NCBI GenBank assembly: GCA_030041215.1
Contig: JASHOH010000052.1
Location: 1-59,687, forward strand
From: Candidatus Sulfotelmatobacter sp.
GTDB lineage: Bacteria; Acidobacteriota; Terriglobia; Terriglobales; Acidobacteriaceae
Length of the DNA: 59,687 nucleotides
Direction of reading: 5' to 3'
The notes under the pieces are model-generated. The model searched no databases, had not been told where the DNA came from, and worked only from the letters and a program-made list of their open reading frames with translations. Made by a program: the position numbers and the translations under genes. Below are positions 27,571-35,970 of the stretch, piece after piece (within the stretch, counting starts at the first letter, position 1; each line of letters opens with the position of its first letter).

Positions 27571-30441
27571 ATGGGTGAAAATTCATCGTTTGTGGCTCGC
27601 AACCGGGCTTTGCCTTGGCTGATTGTCTTCCTCGCGGTGTCGGCCGCATATCTTTACGCGTTTCCGCAGCCCAACCTGGTTTACGCCGCCGTGGTGCTAT
27701 TGCATGTACTTGGCGGAGTTCTCACTTCAATTCTGCTGATCGCATACCTGGTTCGTGTTTTGCGAAACGGAAATTTCTTAGCGCGTGCAGGATGGATGCT
27801 GACCACGGCGGGCGCAATCGTTGGCATCATCCTGATCAAGATTGGCACTCCGCGCAGCGAGTGGAAGTGGGTCTACGCGCACATTCTGATCTCACTGATC
27901 GGGATAGGATTCCTGATCGCAGAGCTGCTCGGCAGGCGCGGATGGCTGTCTGCGAATGCCGTGGCTCGTGCCGCGATATGCTTTCTGGTGCTTGGCGTTC
28001 TGGGATACGGTGCGCATTACGTTCGCCAAAGCTGGCAGATGCGCGGCCGTATACAGAATCCGGCCATGCCGCCCGACAACATGAATGGTGAAGGCGATGG
28101 GTCTGAAGGCGCATTTTTTCCCAGCTCAGCGCAGGTTTATGGCAAGCAGAAAATTCCCAGCAAGTTTTTCATGGAGTCCGACGCGTGCAAGCGCTGCCAT
28201 GAAGATATCTACAAGCAGTGGTACAGCTCGGCGCACCATTTTTCTTCGTTCAACAATCAGTGGTATCGCAAGTCGATCGGGTATATGCAGGATACGATCG
28301 GCACCAAGCCATCGAAGTGGTGCGGCGGATGCCACGATCCGGCGTTGCTTTACAGCGGGCTGATGGACACACCGATCAAGCAAATCGTGCACCGCCCGGA
28401 ATCGCAGGCAGGACTGGGCTGCATGATGTGCCACTCCATCGCGGCCGTGAAAAGCACGATGGGGCAGGCAGATTTTTATCTCGAGTATCCCAAGTTGCAC
28501 GAACTTGCCGCCACACAGAATCCGGTGGCGCGGGCGGTGCACGATTTTCTGATTCGCTTGAATCCGGAGCCGCACCGGCGCGTGTTCTTGAAGCCTTTCA
28601 TGCGCACGCAGACGGCCGAGTTCTGCTCGACGTGCCACAAAGTTCATCTTGATGTTCCTGTGAATCACTACCGGTGGTTTCGCGGATTCAACGAATACGA
28701 CAACTGGCAGGCGAGTGGAGTTTCGGGGCAGGGCGCGCGGTCGTTTTACTATCCGCTGAAGCCGCAGCAGTGTGCCGATTGCCATATGCCGATGGAACGT
28801 TCCAACGATGCAGGCAACATCAACGGGTTCGTGCATTCGCATCGTTTTCTCGGGGCAAACACGGCACTGCCTACGGCAAATGAAGATGATGCACAATTGA
28901 AACTGACGGAAGATTTCCTCAAGAGCGGCGTTTTGTCGGTTGATATCTTTGCGATTTCTCCGGCGCAGGCACCACTGAAATCGACTGCGATGAATCAGTC
29001 TGAGATGGCGACGACATTCGCGGTCGGCGAAGAGGCAGAAACGAAAATTACTCCAGGGATTGGGGGAGAAATGAGTCCGGTGAGCGCTCCCCTCAATCGC
29101 GTTCAGCCACCACTACGCCGCGGCGACACCGTGCGCGTGGATGTGGTCGTACGCACGAAGAAAGTTGGTCACTTTTTTCCCGGCGGCACGGTCGATGCAT
29201 ACGATACCTGGCTTGAGTTAAAAGCCGTTGACGACAAGGGCCAGACGATTTTCTGGAGCGGCATGGCCGAGGACAACGGTCACGGCCCGGTCGAGAAGGG
29301 CGCGCATTTTTATCGTTCCCTTCAGATCGACGCGCATGGCAATCCGATCAATAAGCGGAATGCGTGGGCAACGCGTGCGGTGGTCTATGTGCGGCTGATT
29401 CCGCCTGGCGCTGCCGATACCGTGCACTACAGAATGTTTGTTCCGGAAAATACAGGAAACAAGATCACAATCCACGCGCGCCTTTGCTATCGCAAGTTTT
29501 CGTGGTTCGGAACTCAGCAGGCGTTTGCAGGACAGCCTGATCCTGCATCGCCGAATTTGGTCACGCCGGATTTCGACGACCGGCCCACGGTTTTCACGGC
29601 TTCTCTGAGCGAGGTTTCGGCGAAGCAGGAAAAGATTCCTGATTTGCCGATTGTGGCTGTGGCGGAAAATGAGGTGACGCTGCCTGTGATTGCGCGTGGT
29701 GTGCCGATCACCGCCCCGAAGACGATCGCTCTGAAACAAGAATGGCAGCGCTGGAACGATTACGGCATTGGCTTGTTTTTGCAAGGCGATTTGAAGAGCG
29801 CAGCTGCCGCTTTCCAGAAAGTGACCGAGGCCGATCCGAACAATCCCGATGGATGGGTGAACATTGGTCGCTGCGCCGTGCAGGAGGGCGACATGGAGCG
29901 GGCGCGAGTTGTGCTAGAAAAAGCTTTAGCGTTGTCTCCAGATCTGGCGGGGGCGAATTATTTCTACGCACGCGTACTGCGCGCAGATGGAAACTATGAA
30001 GGCGCGGCCGAACATTTGCGAATCGTGTTGAAACAGTATCCGCGGGATCGCGTGGCGCTGAACGATTATGGCCGCATTCTCTTCCTTCAGCGAAAATATT
30101 CCGACGCAGTTAAGGTGCTGCAATCGGTGCTGGAGATCGATCCTGAAGATTTGCAAGCACACTACAATCTGATGCTTTGTTACAGCGGTCTCGGGGAGGA
30201 GAAGGTCGCAACAGAGCACAAGGCGCGCTATCTGCGCTTCAAAGCCGACGAGTCGGCACAAGCAATCACGGGGCCATATCGGCGGGCGCATCCAGAAGAC
30301 AACAATGAGCGGCAAGCGATTCACGAGCATGTTTCAGTGCCGCTGCCGATCATCACAAAGCATGTAGGGACGGCCGCCCTCGGCCGTCCAAATCGCCAGA
30401 GCGCAGCAGCCCTCGCTGCAAGTACAGGAGTTTCCCGGTAA
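27571..30441 (+). CDS. Membrane pentahaem cytochrome c with C-terminal TPR domain
   Basis: A 956-aa protein. Five hydrophobic helices fall at about 15-31, 38-62, 74-91, 102-121 and 132-149. Five c-type haem sites (CxxCH) follow at 206-210, 251-255, 284-288, 352-356 and 401-405, with several extra His residues as possible distal ligands. A beta-rich middle follows (about 510-690; VDVVVRTKKVGHFFPGGTVDAYDTWLEL), and about four TPRs (about 725-890). The haem part resembles cytochrome c554-type multihaem proteins. Haems and TPRs should face the periplasm. The last 25 residues are written in a palindromic repeat (30368-30389). Its TAA overlaps the ATG of the next CRTAC1 gene by one base, so the two are coupled. 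Confidence 0.85.
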   Translation: MGENSSFVARNRALPWLIVFLAVSAAYLYAFPQPNLVYAAVVLLHVLGGVLTSILLIAYLVRVLRNGNFLARAGWMLTTAGAIVGIILIKIGTPRSEWKWVYAHILISLIGIGFLIAELLGRRGWLSANAVARAAICFLVLGVLGYGAHYVRQSWQMRGRIQNPAMPPDNMNGEGDGSEGAFFPSSAQVYGKQKIPSKFFMESDACKRCHEDIYKQWYSSAHHFSSFNNQWYRKSIGYMQDTIGTKPSKWCGGCHDPALLYSGLMDTPIKQIVHRPESQAGLGCMMCHSIAAVKSTMGQADFYLEYPKLHELAATQNPVARAVHDFLIRLNPEPHRRVFLKPFMRTQTAEFCSTCHKVHLDVPVNHYRWFRGFNEYDNWQASGVSGQGARSFYYPLKPQQCADCHMPMERSNDAGNINGFVHSHRFLGANTALPTANEDDAQLKLTEDFLKSGVLSVDIFAISPAQAPLKSTAMNQSEMATTFAVGEEAETKITPGIGGEMSPVSAPLNRVQPPLRRGDTVRVDVVVRTKKVGHFFPGGTVDAYDTWLELKAVDDKGQTIFWSGMAEDNGHGPVEKGAHFYRSLQIDAHGNPINKRNAWATRAVVYVRLIPPGAADTVHYRMFVPENTGNKITIHARLCYRKFSWFGTQQAFAGQPDPASPNLVTPDFDDRPTVFTASLSEVSAKQEKIPDLPIVAVAENEVTLPVIARGVPITAPKTIALKQEWQRWNDYGIGLFLQGDLKSAAAAFQKVTEADPNNPDGWVNIGRCAVQEGDMERARVVLEKALALSPDLAGANYFYARVLRADGNYEGAAEHLRIVLKQYPRDRVALNDYGRILFLQRKYSDAVKVLQSVLEIDPEDLQAHYNLMLCYSGLGEEKVATEHKARYLRFKADESAQAITGPYRRAHPEDNNERQAIHEHVSVPLPIITKHVGTAALGRPNRQSAAALAASTGVSR
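30368..30389. repeat. Palindromic element inside the cytochrome gene
   Basis: GGACGGCCG-CCCT-CGGCCGTCC, perfect 9-bp arms, read in frame as part of the tail GTAALGRPNR (about residues 931-940). It lies 50 bp before the stop codon. Confidence 0.7.
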
Positions 30442-32189
30442 TGACAACAGAACCATTCACCACAGAGTCACAGAGACACAGAGAAAACCATTCTTTTGTG
30501 TTTCTCTATGCCTCTGTGACTCTGTGGTTAATGGTTGTTGTTGCATATCCCGTGCAGGCGCAGCAGATTCACTTTGCCGACATCACAGCAAAAGCCGGCA
30601 TCAGATTCACGCACAATAACGGCGCATTTGGCAAGAAGTGGCTGCCTGAGACGATGGGGCCGGGCTGCGCTTTCATCGACTACGACAACGACGGATATCC
30701 CGACATTCTTCTCATTAATGGCGAAGACTGGCCGGGGCATCCTCACGGCGGCGCAACCACGCTGAAGCTTTATCACAACAACGGTAACGGAACGTTTACA
30801 GATGTGACGCAGAAATCCGGCCTGGCGATTCCGATGTACGGCACGGGGGTCGCTATCGGCGATTACGATAATGATGGCTACGACGACATCTTCATCACCG
30901 CGCTCGGCCAGAGCCATTTGTTCCACAACAACGGCAACGGTACTTTCACTGACGTGACGAAAGACGCCGGCATGTGGGGGGCGAATGAATTTTCCACCAG
31001 CGCGGCATGGGTCGATTATGACCGCGACGGCAAACTTGATCTCGTCGTCGCCAATTACGTGCAGTGGACCGAACAGACCGATATCTACTGCACGCTCGAC
31101 GGCACGCACAAATCGTATTGCACACCGGAATCGTACAAGGGAACTTCTGTACGCCTGTGGCGCAACCTCGGCGGCGGCAAGTTTGAAGACGTCACGCAGA
31201 AGGCTGGGCTTGGCGATCCCACGTCGAAAAGCCTTGGCATCACCATTCTCGACGCGAACGGCGACGGCTGGCCCGATATTCTTATCGCCAACGACACACA
31301 GCCAAACAAACTCTACATCAATAAGAAAAACGGCACATTCGAAGAACGCGGCGTAAACGCCGGCATTGCGTTCAGCGAAGATGGCGTCGCGCGGGCGGGC
31401 ATGGGCGTGGATGCGGCCGACTACGATCGCAGCGGCCATCCCAGCGTGATCATCACGAATTTCGCCAATCAGATGGTGTCGCTTTATCACAATGAAGGCA
31501 ACGGATTGTTCGTCGATGTGGCGCCGCAATCGGAAGTCGGCCGAGCGACGCTACTGACCCTCGGCTTCGGCTGCTTTTTCTTCGATTACGACAATGACGG
31601 CTGGGAGGATATTTTCGTGGCCGACGGCCACATCGAAAACGCGATCGACAAAGTGCAGAAACGGGTGAGCTATGCCGAGCCCCCGCATCTGTTCCGCAAT
31701 CTCGGTGGCGGCAAGTTCGAGGAAGTAACGGCGAAAATGGGCAAGGCATTCGAGGCGCCAAAAGTGGCGCGGGGCGCGGCTTATGCCGACATCGATAATG
31801 ACGGGTTTCTGGATATTCTGCTGAGCACCAACGCCGGGCCCGCTTACCTGTTTCACAACGAAGATGGGAGCAACCGTAGCCTGCGTCTGAAGCTCGTGGG
31901 AACGAAATCGAATCGCGACGGCATTGGAGCGGTTGTGCGTGTGACCTCGGGCGCTGACAAACAAACGAAGATGCTGCGCTCGGGCTCGAGTTATCTTTCA
32001 CAGAGCGAACTCGTTTTGACTTTCGGACTTGGCACGCACACGGTCGCTGATGCTATCGAAATCGAATGGCCGAGCGGCCAGGTCGATCGGCTGGCGAATG
32101 TGAAGTCACAGCAGACGCTTACTGTCGAGGAAGGTAAAGGCGTCGTGGGAGTGCGTCCTTATAAACCGTCGTTGAAGTTAGCGAAGTAG
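30441..32189 (+). CDS. CRTAC1 family protein (FG-GAP propeller plus ASPIC/UnbV)
   Basis: A 582-aa exported protein. AGGAG at 30426-30430 precedes the ATG, which overlaps the previous stop (TAATG). The signal peptide (1-40, cleavage after VQA) is mostly encoded by a 70-bp palindrome (30459-30528). Seven FG-GAP motifs follow (IDYDNDGYPDI, GDYDNDGYDDI, VDYDRDGKLDL, LDANGDGWPDI, ADYDRSGHPSV, FDYDNDGWEDI, ADIDNDGFLDI), then ASPIC/UnbV at about 490-560 (IGAVVRVTSG...LRSGSSYLSQSELVLTFGLG). Blade 5 ends in Ser instead of Asp, as in the 21633 paralogue. Probable partner of the cytochrome encoded upstream. Confidence 0.88.
   Translation: MTTEPFTTESQRHRENHSFVFLYASVTLWLMVVVAYPVQAQQIHFADITAKAGIRFTHNNGAFGKKWLPETMGPGCAFIDYDNDGYPDILLINGEDWPGHPHGGATTLKLYHNNGNGTFTDVTQKSGLAIPMYGTGVAIGDYDNDGYDDIFITALGQSHLFHNNGNGTFTDVTKDAGMWGANEFSTSAAWVDYDRDGKLDLVVANYVQWTEQTDIYCTLDGTHKSYCTPESYKGTSVRLWRNLGGGKFEDVTQKAGLGDPTSKSLGITILDANGDGWPDILIANDTQPNKLYINKKNGTFEERGVNAGIAFSEDGVARAGMGVDAADYDRSGHPSVIITNFANQMVSLYHNEGNGLFVDVAPQSEVGRATLLTLGFGCFFFDYDNDGWEDIFVADGHIENAIDKVQKRVSYAEPPHLFRNLGGGKFEEVTAKMGKAFEAPKVARGAAYADIDNDGFLDILLSTNAGPAYLFHNEDGSNRSLRLKLVGTKSNRDGIGAVVRVTSGADKQTKMLRSGSSYLSQSELVLTFGLGTHTVADAIEIEWPSGQVDRLANVKSQQTLTVEEGKGVVGVRPYKPSLKLAK
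30459..30528. repeat. 70-bp palindrome encoding the signal peptide core
   Basis: The left arm begins ACCACAGAGTCACAGAG (30459-30486) and the right arm (30501-30528) ends CTCTGTGACTCTGTGGT; 26 of 28 arm positions are complementary, with a 14-nt loop. It is a member of the CACAGAG-type inverted repeats usually found between genes. Here it covers codons 7-30 of the CRTAC1 gene. Confidence 0.85.
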
Positions 32190-32253
32190 CAGAAATCGAT
32201 AGCGCGAATTACCCTGCGTTCCTCGCGCCCGCTGTGTTTAAATCCTTACTCAA

Positions 32254-35200
32254 ATGAATGCCCGAATTTCAATCGCGCTGGCCGGCACTGTTCTGGCCGC
32301 GTTCGGTCTTTTCGCAACGGCGCCGCAAACTTCGCCAAAGCTGAATCCCACAGAAGCAGCGCGGCTGAACAATCTTGGCTGCGCGTACATGAATCAACAG
32401 CTTTTCGAAAAAGCGCTGAAGAATTTTCGCGAGGCCGAGCAGCTTGATCCCAAGCTGACGATCGCGCGTTTGAATGAGGGTATCGCTTTATTGAATCTGC
32501 AGAAGATCGATGATGCCAAAGCCGCGCTCGACGATGCGCTCAAGCAGGACGGTAAAAATCCGACGGCGTGGTACAACCTCGGCTTGCTGGCGAAAAATAC
32601 CGGCGATGCGCAGGCTGCGATTGACGATTTCAAGCATGTAGCCGAAATCGACCCCAACGATGCCGACACGTGGTATTTTCTAGGTTCGGTGTACGCACAA
32701 GCGAAGCAATATCCTCAGGCGATCGAGGCATTCCAGCACGCGCTGCAACTCAATCCACTGCATGCCTCGGCCGAGTTCGGATTGTCGCGCGCGTATCAGC
32801 AATCGGGAGACATCGACCAGGCGCGCGAGAAGCTGAAGAAATTTCAGTACATCACGGAACACAAGCTGGGCGCGCCCATCAGCCTCGCTTATGGCGAACA
32901 GGGACAGTATTCGCGGGCGGTGGAATCGCCGGCATATGTGATCAAGCCGCCGGCGCAGATTAAGGTGCGGTTTGTGGATGTGACGAAGGAGGCGGGGATT
33001 GCGAGCAGGTCGGTCACCACAGATGCAAATGACCTTGCTGGCTTCCTGGGCTCAGGCGCATGCGTCCTGGACTATGACGGCGACGGCCGCCTCGACATCT
33101 TTCTAGCCGACAACGGTCCCGAGGGCGGCATGGCGCTTTACCACAACCTGGGTAACGGAAGGTTCGAGGATGTGACAAAGAGGGCCGGACTCGATCCAAA
33201 ACTACATGGAATCGGCTGCACGGCGGGTGACTACGACAACGACGGCCGGACAGACCTTGTCGTGACCACCAGAGATCGGCTCGTCCTTCTGCACAACGAG
33301 AAAAATAGAACATTTAAGGACGTCACTGACGCAGCAGGGATCAAGCGCGAAGGCCTCGACATCGGTGCGACGTTTGTAGACTACGACCACGACGGCGACT
33401 TGGATTTATTCATCACGAAAACCAGCGACAATCCGTGCCTAGACTGGCGAAAAACATCCCCTCCGCTTTGCGGAGAGATTCAGTTGCCTAACTTCCAAAA
33501 ACTATGGCGCAACAATGGCAACGGGACCTTTGCCGACGAGACCAGCGAAACCGTAAACGTTAGCAATGCGCCCGAAGTTGCAGCCGTCGGAACGGACTAT
33601 GACAACGACCGCGCGATCGACCTGATCGTTACAGGAAGCTTCAAGGGTGGTCCCCTACTTTTCCAAAATCGTCGCGAAGGGCGATTCCATATCCAGGCTC
33701 CGTGGCCATCCGCCTTGGGGATTAGTTCTGGGGTTGCTGTTCTCGATTTCGATCACGACGGGTGGATGGACCTCGCTTTTACGCACACGGAAGCGCCTGG
33801 GATTACGCTGTGGCGCAACAATCACGGCGAGAGCTTCGAGCAGGTGAAACTCCCGGAAACCAATTGGGTCCGCGCCTTTGGCCTTGCCGCCATCGACTAC
33901 GACAACGACGGCTGGGTCGATCTTGTCGCTGTCGGCGAAGACAAAGACGGCAAAGGCGAGATCAAGCTGTTTCGCAACCTCGGCCCCGACGGATTCAAAG
34001 ACGTTACCGCCGATGTCGGCCTCGACAAAATTCATCTCGAGCATCCGCGCGCCATTATCACTGGCGATTACGACAATGACGGCGCAACCGACCTACTGAT
34101 CACACAGAATCACGGGCCAGCGGTGCTGCTGCGCAACGTTTTTCTGGAAAATCAGGGCGGCAATCAGAATCATTGGCTACGGCTTTCGCTCAAAGGACTC
34201 GCCGACAACAAGTCGGCCATCGGCACGAAAGTTGAAGTCTTCGCCGGAGGTAATCGGCAGAAATTTGAAATCTACGGATCGAACGGCTATCTCGGGCAGA
34301 ACTCACCATATCTGACGGTCGGCCTAGGCGACTCCAAACAAGCCGACATCGTGCGCACGTTGTGGCCCACGGGCGTGCTGCAAGATGAAATCAACGTTGC
34401 CGGAGACCGGCAGCAGGAGTTTACCGAGATCGACCGGCGCGGCAGTTCATGCCCGACATTATTTGTGTGGAATGGCGAACGCTACCAGTTTGTCGCCGAT
34501 ATGCTGGGGGCAGGCGTGGTCGGGCACTGGATTGGGCCTGGGCAGAGGGACGTTCCGCGGCCGGTGGAGTGGATCAAGGTTGATCGAGAGATGATTCGGG
34601 AGAAAGTTGAATCGCCTGATGAGACAGTGGAGTCCCACTTCTCGCAAAAGTGGCGAGAAGTGGGGCACCCCATTTCGAATTCGAGCCGAGGAGACATCCA
34701 AAGGACTCTGAGTTTCCGGTTGATGGAGCCGCTCGAGGAAGCTGTCTATCTCGATCAGGTGCGGCTGCTGGCCGTCGATCATCCTAAAGATGTTGACGTG
34801 TATCCGAATGAGTATTTCGCTTCGAGTCCGCCGTATCCCGAATTCAAAGTTGTAGTGAGCAAAGATGCGGGGCCTCCCGCGGGCGCGTGGGATGAGCATG
34901 GGCACGACGTGTTGCCCAATCTGCTGGCGCATCACTATTTCGGCGATTTTGAGCTGACACAATTTCTGGGCTTCGCCAAGCCGCACAGCCTGACGCTCGA
35001 TTTGGGCGAGGCGTATAACGGCGGGCCGCTGTGGCTGTTGATGCACGGCGAAGTCGAATACTTTTCTGCCAACAGCATGTACGCGGCATCGCAGGCGGGC
35101 GTGCAGGCGATCGCTCCGTATGTTGAGGCGTTGGGAACAGACGGAAGGTGGGTGCGCGTGATCGATGACATGGGATTCCCTGCCGGTGGCCCGCGCACAA

Positions 35201-35901
35201 TGACTGCGGACTTAACGGGCAAGCTGCCGCCCGGCACGCGCAAGATTCGCATCACGACAAATCTGCAAATTTATTGGGACAGCATATTAGTGGATCGAGC
35301 ACCACAGTTCCTTGCACAAGCGTTCGATCGTGCCTCACGCGAGATTCCTCGCCCCGCTGGTAAAAGCGCGGGGCTTCGGGATGACGCCAGTCTGCGCATG
35401 ACTTCGGTCCCTCTCGTTCGCTCCGATCTGCAATTCCACGGCTACCCGCTGAAGATCGAAGGTACGCCGCCGGGCAACGTGAACTACATTTATGAGAAAG
35501 CGAGCGCGACCGGGCCCTACACGCGTCCGGTGGGAACGTACACGCGGTACGGTGACGTGCTTCCGCTGCTGAAAGACCTCGATGACAAACTCGTTGTGTT
35601 CGGCTCGGGAGATGAAGTGCAGATCGATTTCGATCCGTCGCAACTGCCCACGCTTCCCGAAAGCTCGGTGCGCGACTATTTCTTCGCGGCTAATGGATAT
35701 GAGAAAGATATGGACTTCTACGCCGCGGAGGGAAATTTCGTAGCGCCGCTGCCGTTCCTGAGCATGAAGGATTATCCTTCCGCGCCGAAGCAGGCATTTC
35801 CGCTCGACGACGATCACCTGAACTATCTGCTCGAATACAACACGCGGCAGATGTCTGGAAATGAGCAGCGGGGGTACGCGTTCAACTATGACTCAAAGTA
35901 G
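32254..35901 (+). CDS. Large exported TPR-CRTAC1 protein
   Basis: A 1215-aa protein: signal peptide about 1-25; TPRs at about 30-205; seven FG-GAP motifs at about 270-620 (LDYDGDGRLDI, GDYDNDGRTDL, VDYDHDGDLDL, TDYDNDRAIDL, LDFDHDGWMDL, IDYDNDGWVDL, GDYDNDGATDL); ASPIC/UnbV at about 654-715; then a C-terminal region of about 490 residues (CPTLFVWNGERYQFVADML...) that I do not recognise, with two in-frame palindromic elements (34634-34664 and about 35335-35385). Periplasmic or surface. Third gene of the cytochrome/CRTAC1 run, 64 bp after the previous gene. Confidence 0.87.
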   Translation: MNARISIALAGTVLAAFGLFATAPQTSPKLNPTEAARLNNLGCAYMNQQLFEKALKNFREAEQLDPKLTIARLNEGIALLNLQKIDDAKAALDDALKQDGKNPTAWYNLGLLAKNTGDAQAAIDDFKHVAEIDPNDADTWYFLGSVYAQAKQYPQAIEAFQHALQLNPLHASAEFGLSRAYQQSGDIDQAREKLKKFQYITEHKLGAPISLAYGEQGQYSRAVESPAYVIKPPAQIKVRFVDVTKEAGIASRSVTTDANDLAGFLGSGACVLDYDGDGRLDIFLADNGPEGGMALYHNLGNGRFEDVTKRAGLDPKLHGIGCTAGDYDNDGRTDLVVTTRDRLVLLHNEKNRTFKDVTDAAGIKREGLDIGATFVDYDHDGDLDLFITKTSDNPCLDWRKTSPPLCGEIQLPNFQKLWRNNGNGTFADETSETVNVSNAPEVAAVGTDYDNDRAIDLIVTGSFKGGPLLFQNRREGRFHIQAPWPSALGISSGVAVLDFDHDGWMDLAFTHTEAPGITLWRNNHGESFEQVKLPETNWVRAFGLAAIDYDNDGWVDLVAVGEDKDGKGEIKLFRNLGPDGFKDVTADVGLDKIHLEHPRAIITGDYDNDGATDLLITQNHGPAVLLRNVFLENQGGNQNHWLRLSLKGLADNKSAIGTKVEVFAGGNRQKFEIYGSNGYLGQNSPYLTVGLGDSKQADIVRTLWPTGVLQDEINVAGDRQQEFTEIDRRGSSCPTLFVWNGERYQFVADMLGAGVVGHWIGPGQRDVPRPVEWIKVDREMIREKVESPDETVESHFSQKWREVGHPISNSSRGDIQRTLSFRLMEPLEEAVYLDQVRLLAVDHPKDVDVYPNEYFASSPPYPEFKVVVSKDAGPPAGAWDEHGHDVLPNLLAHHYFGDFELTQFLGFAKPHSLTLDLGEAYNGGPLWLLMHGEVEYFSANSMYAASQAGVQAIAPYVEALGTDGRWVRVIDDMGFPAGGPRTMTADLTGKLPPGTRKIRITTNLQIYWDSILVDRAPQFLAQAFDRASREIPRPAGKSAGLRDDASLRMTSVPLVRSDLQFHGYPLKIEGTPPGNVNYIYEKASATGPYTRPVGTYTRYGDVLPLLKDLDDKLVVFGSGDEVQIDFDPSQLPTLPESSVRDYFFAANGYEKDMDFYAAEGNFVAPLPFLSMKDYPSAPKQAFPLDDDHLNYLLEYNTRQMSGNEQRGYAFNYDSK
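34634..34664. repeat. Palindromic element inside the 1215-aa protein gene
   Basis: CCCACTTCTCGC (34634-34645) and GCGAGAAGTGGG (34653-34664) are perfect 12-bp arms with a 7-nt loop. In frame, codons about 794-804 (SHFSQKWREVG). Confidence 0.8.
35335..35385. repeat. Second repeat element inside the 1215-aa protein gene
   Basis: GCCCCGC (35351-35357) / GCGGGGC (35368-35374) stem within the phrase GAGATTCCTC...GCTTCGGGATGAC, a style of intergenic repeat. It encodes about residues 1028-1044 (SREIPRPAGKSAGLRDD), a basic stretch unlike its surroundings. Confidence 0.65.
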
Positions 35902-35970
35902 TTTCGCAGCCATAATAAATCGTTTTAATATTGACATTTTTAGCTATTCCATACTTCAATAAGCAGACTG

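Noticed and set aside
30528-31529. 333-aa antisense ORF opposite the second CRTAC1 gene
   Set aside because: Same cause as above; the sequence is low-complexity Ala/Val/Ile with no domain.
35931-35960. Full sigma-70 promoter for the APC permease
   Set aside because: TTGACA is present but no acceptable -10 box is found at 16-18 bp, so only the -35-like box is mentioned.
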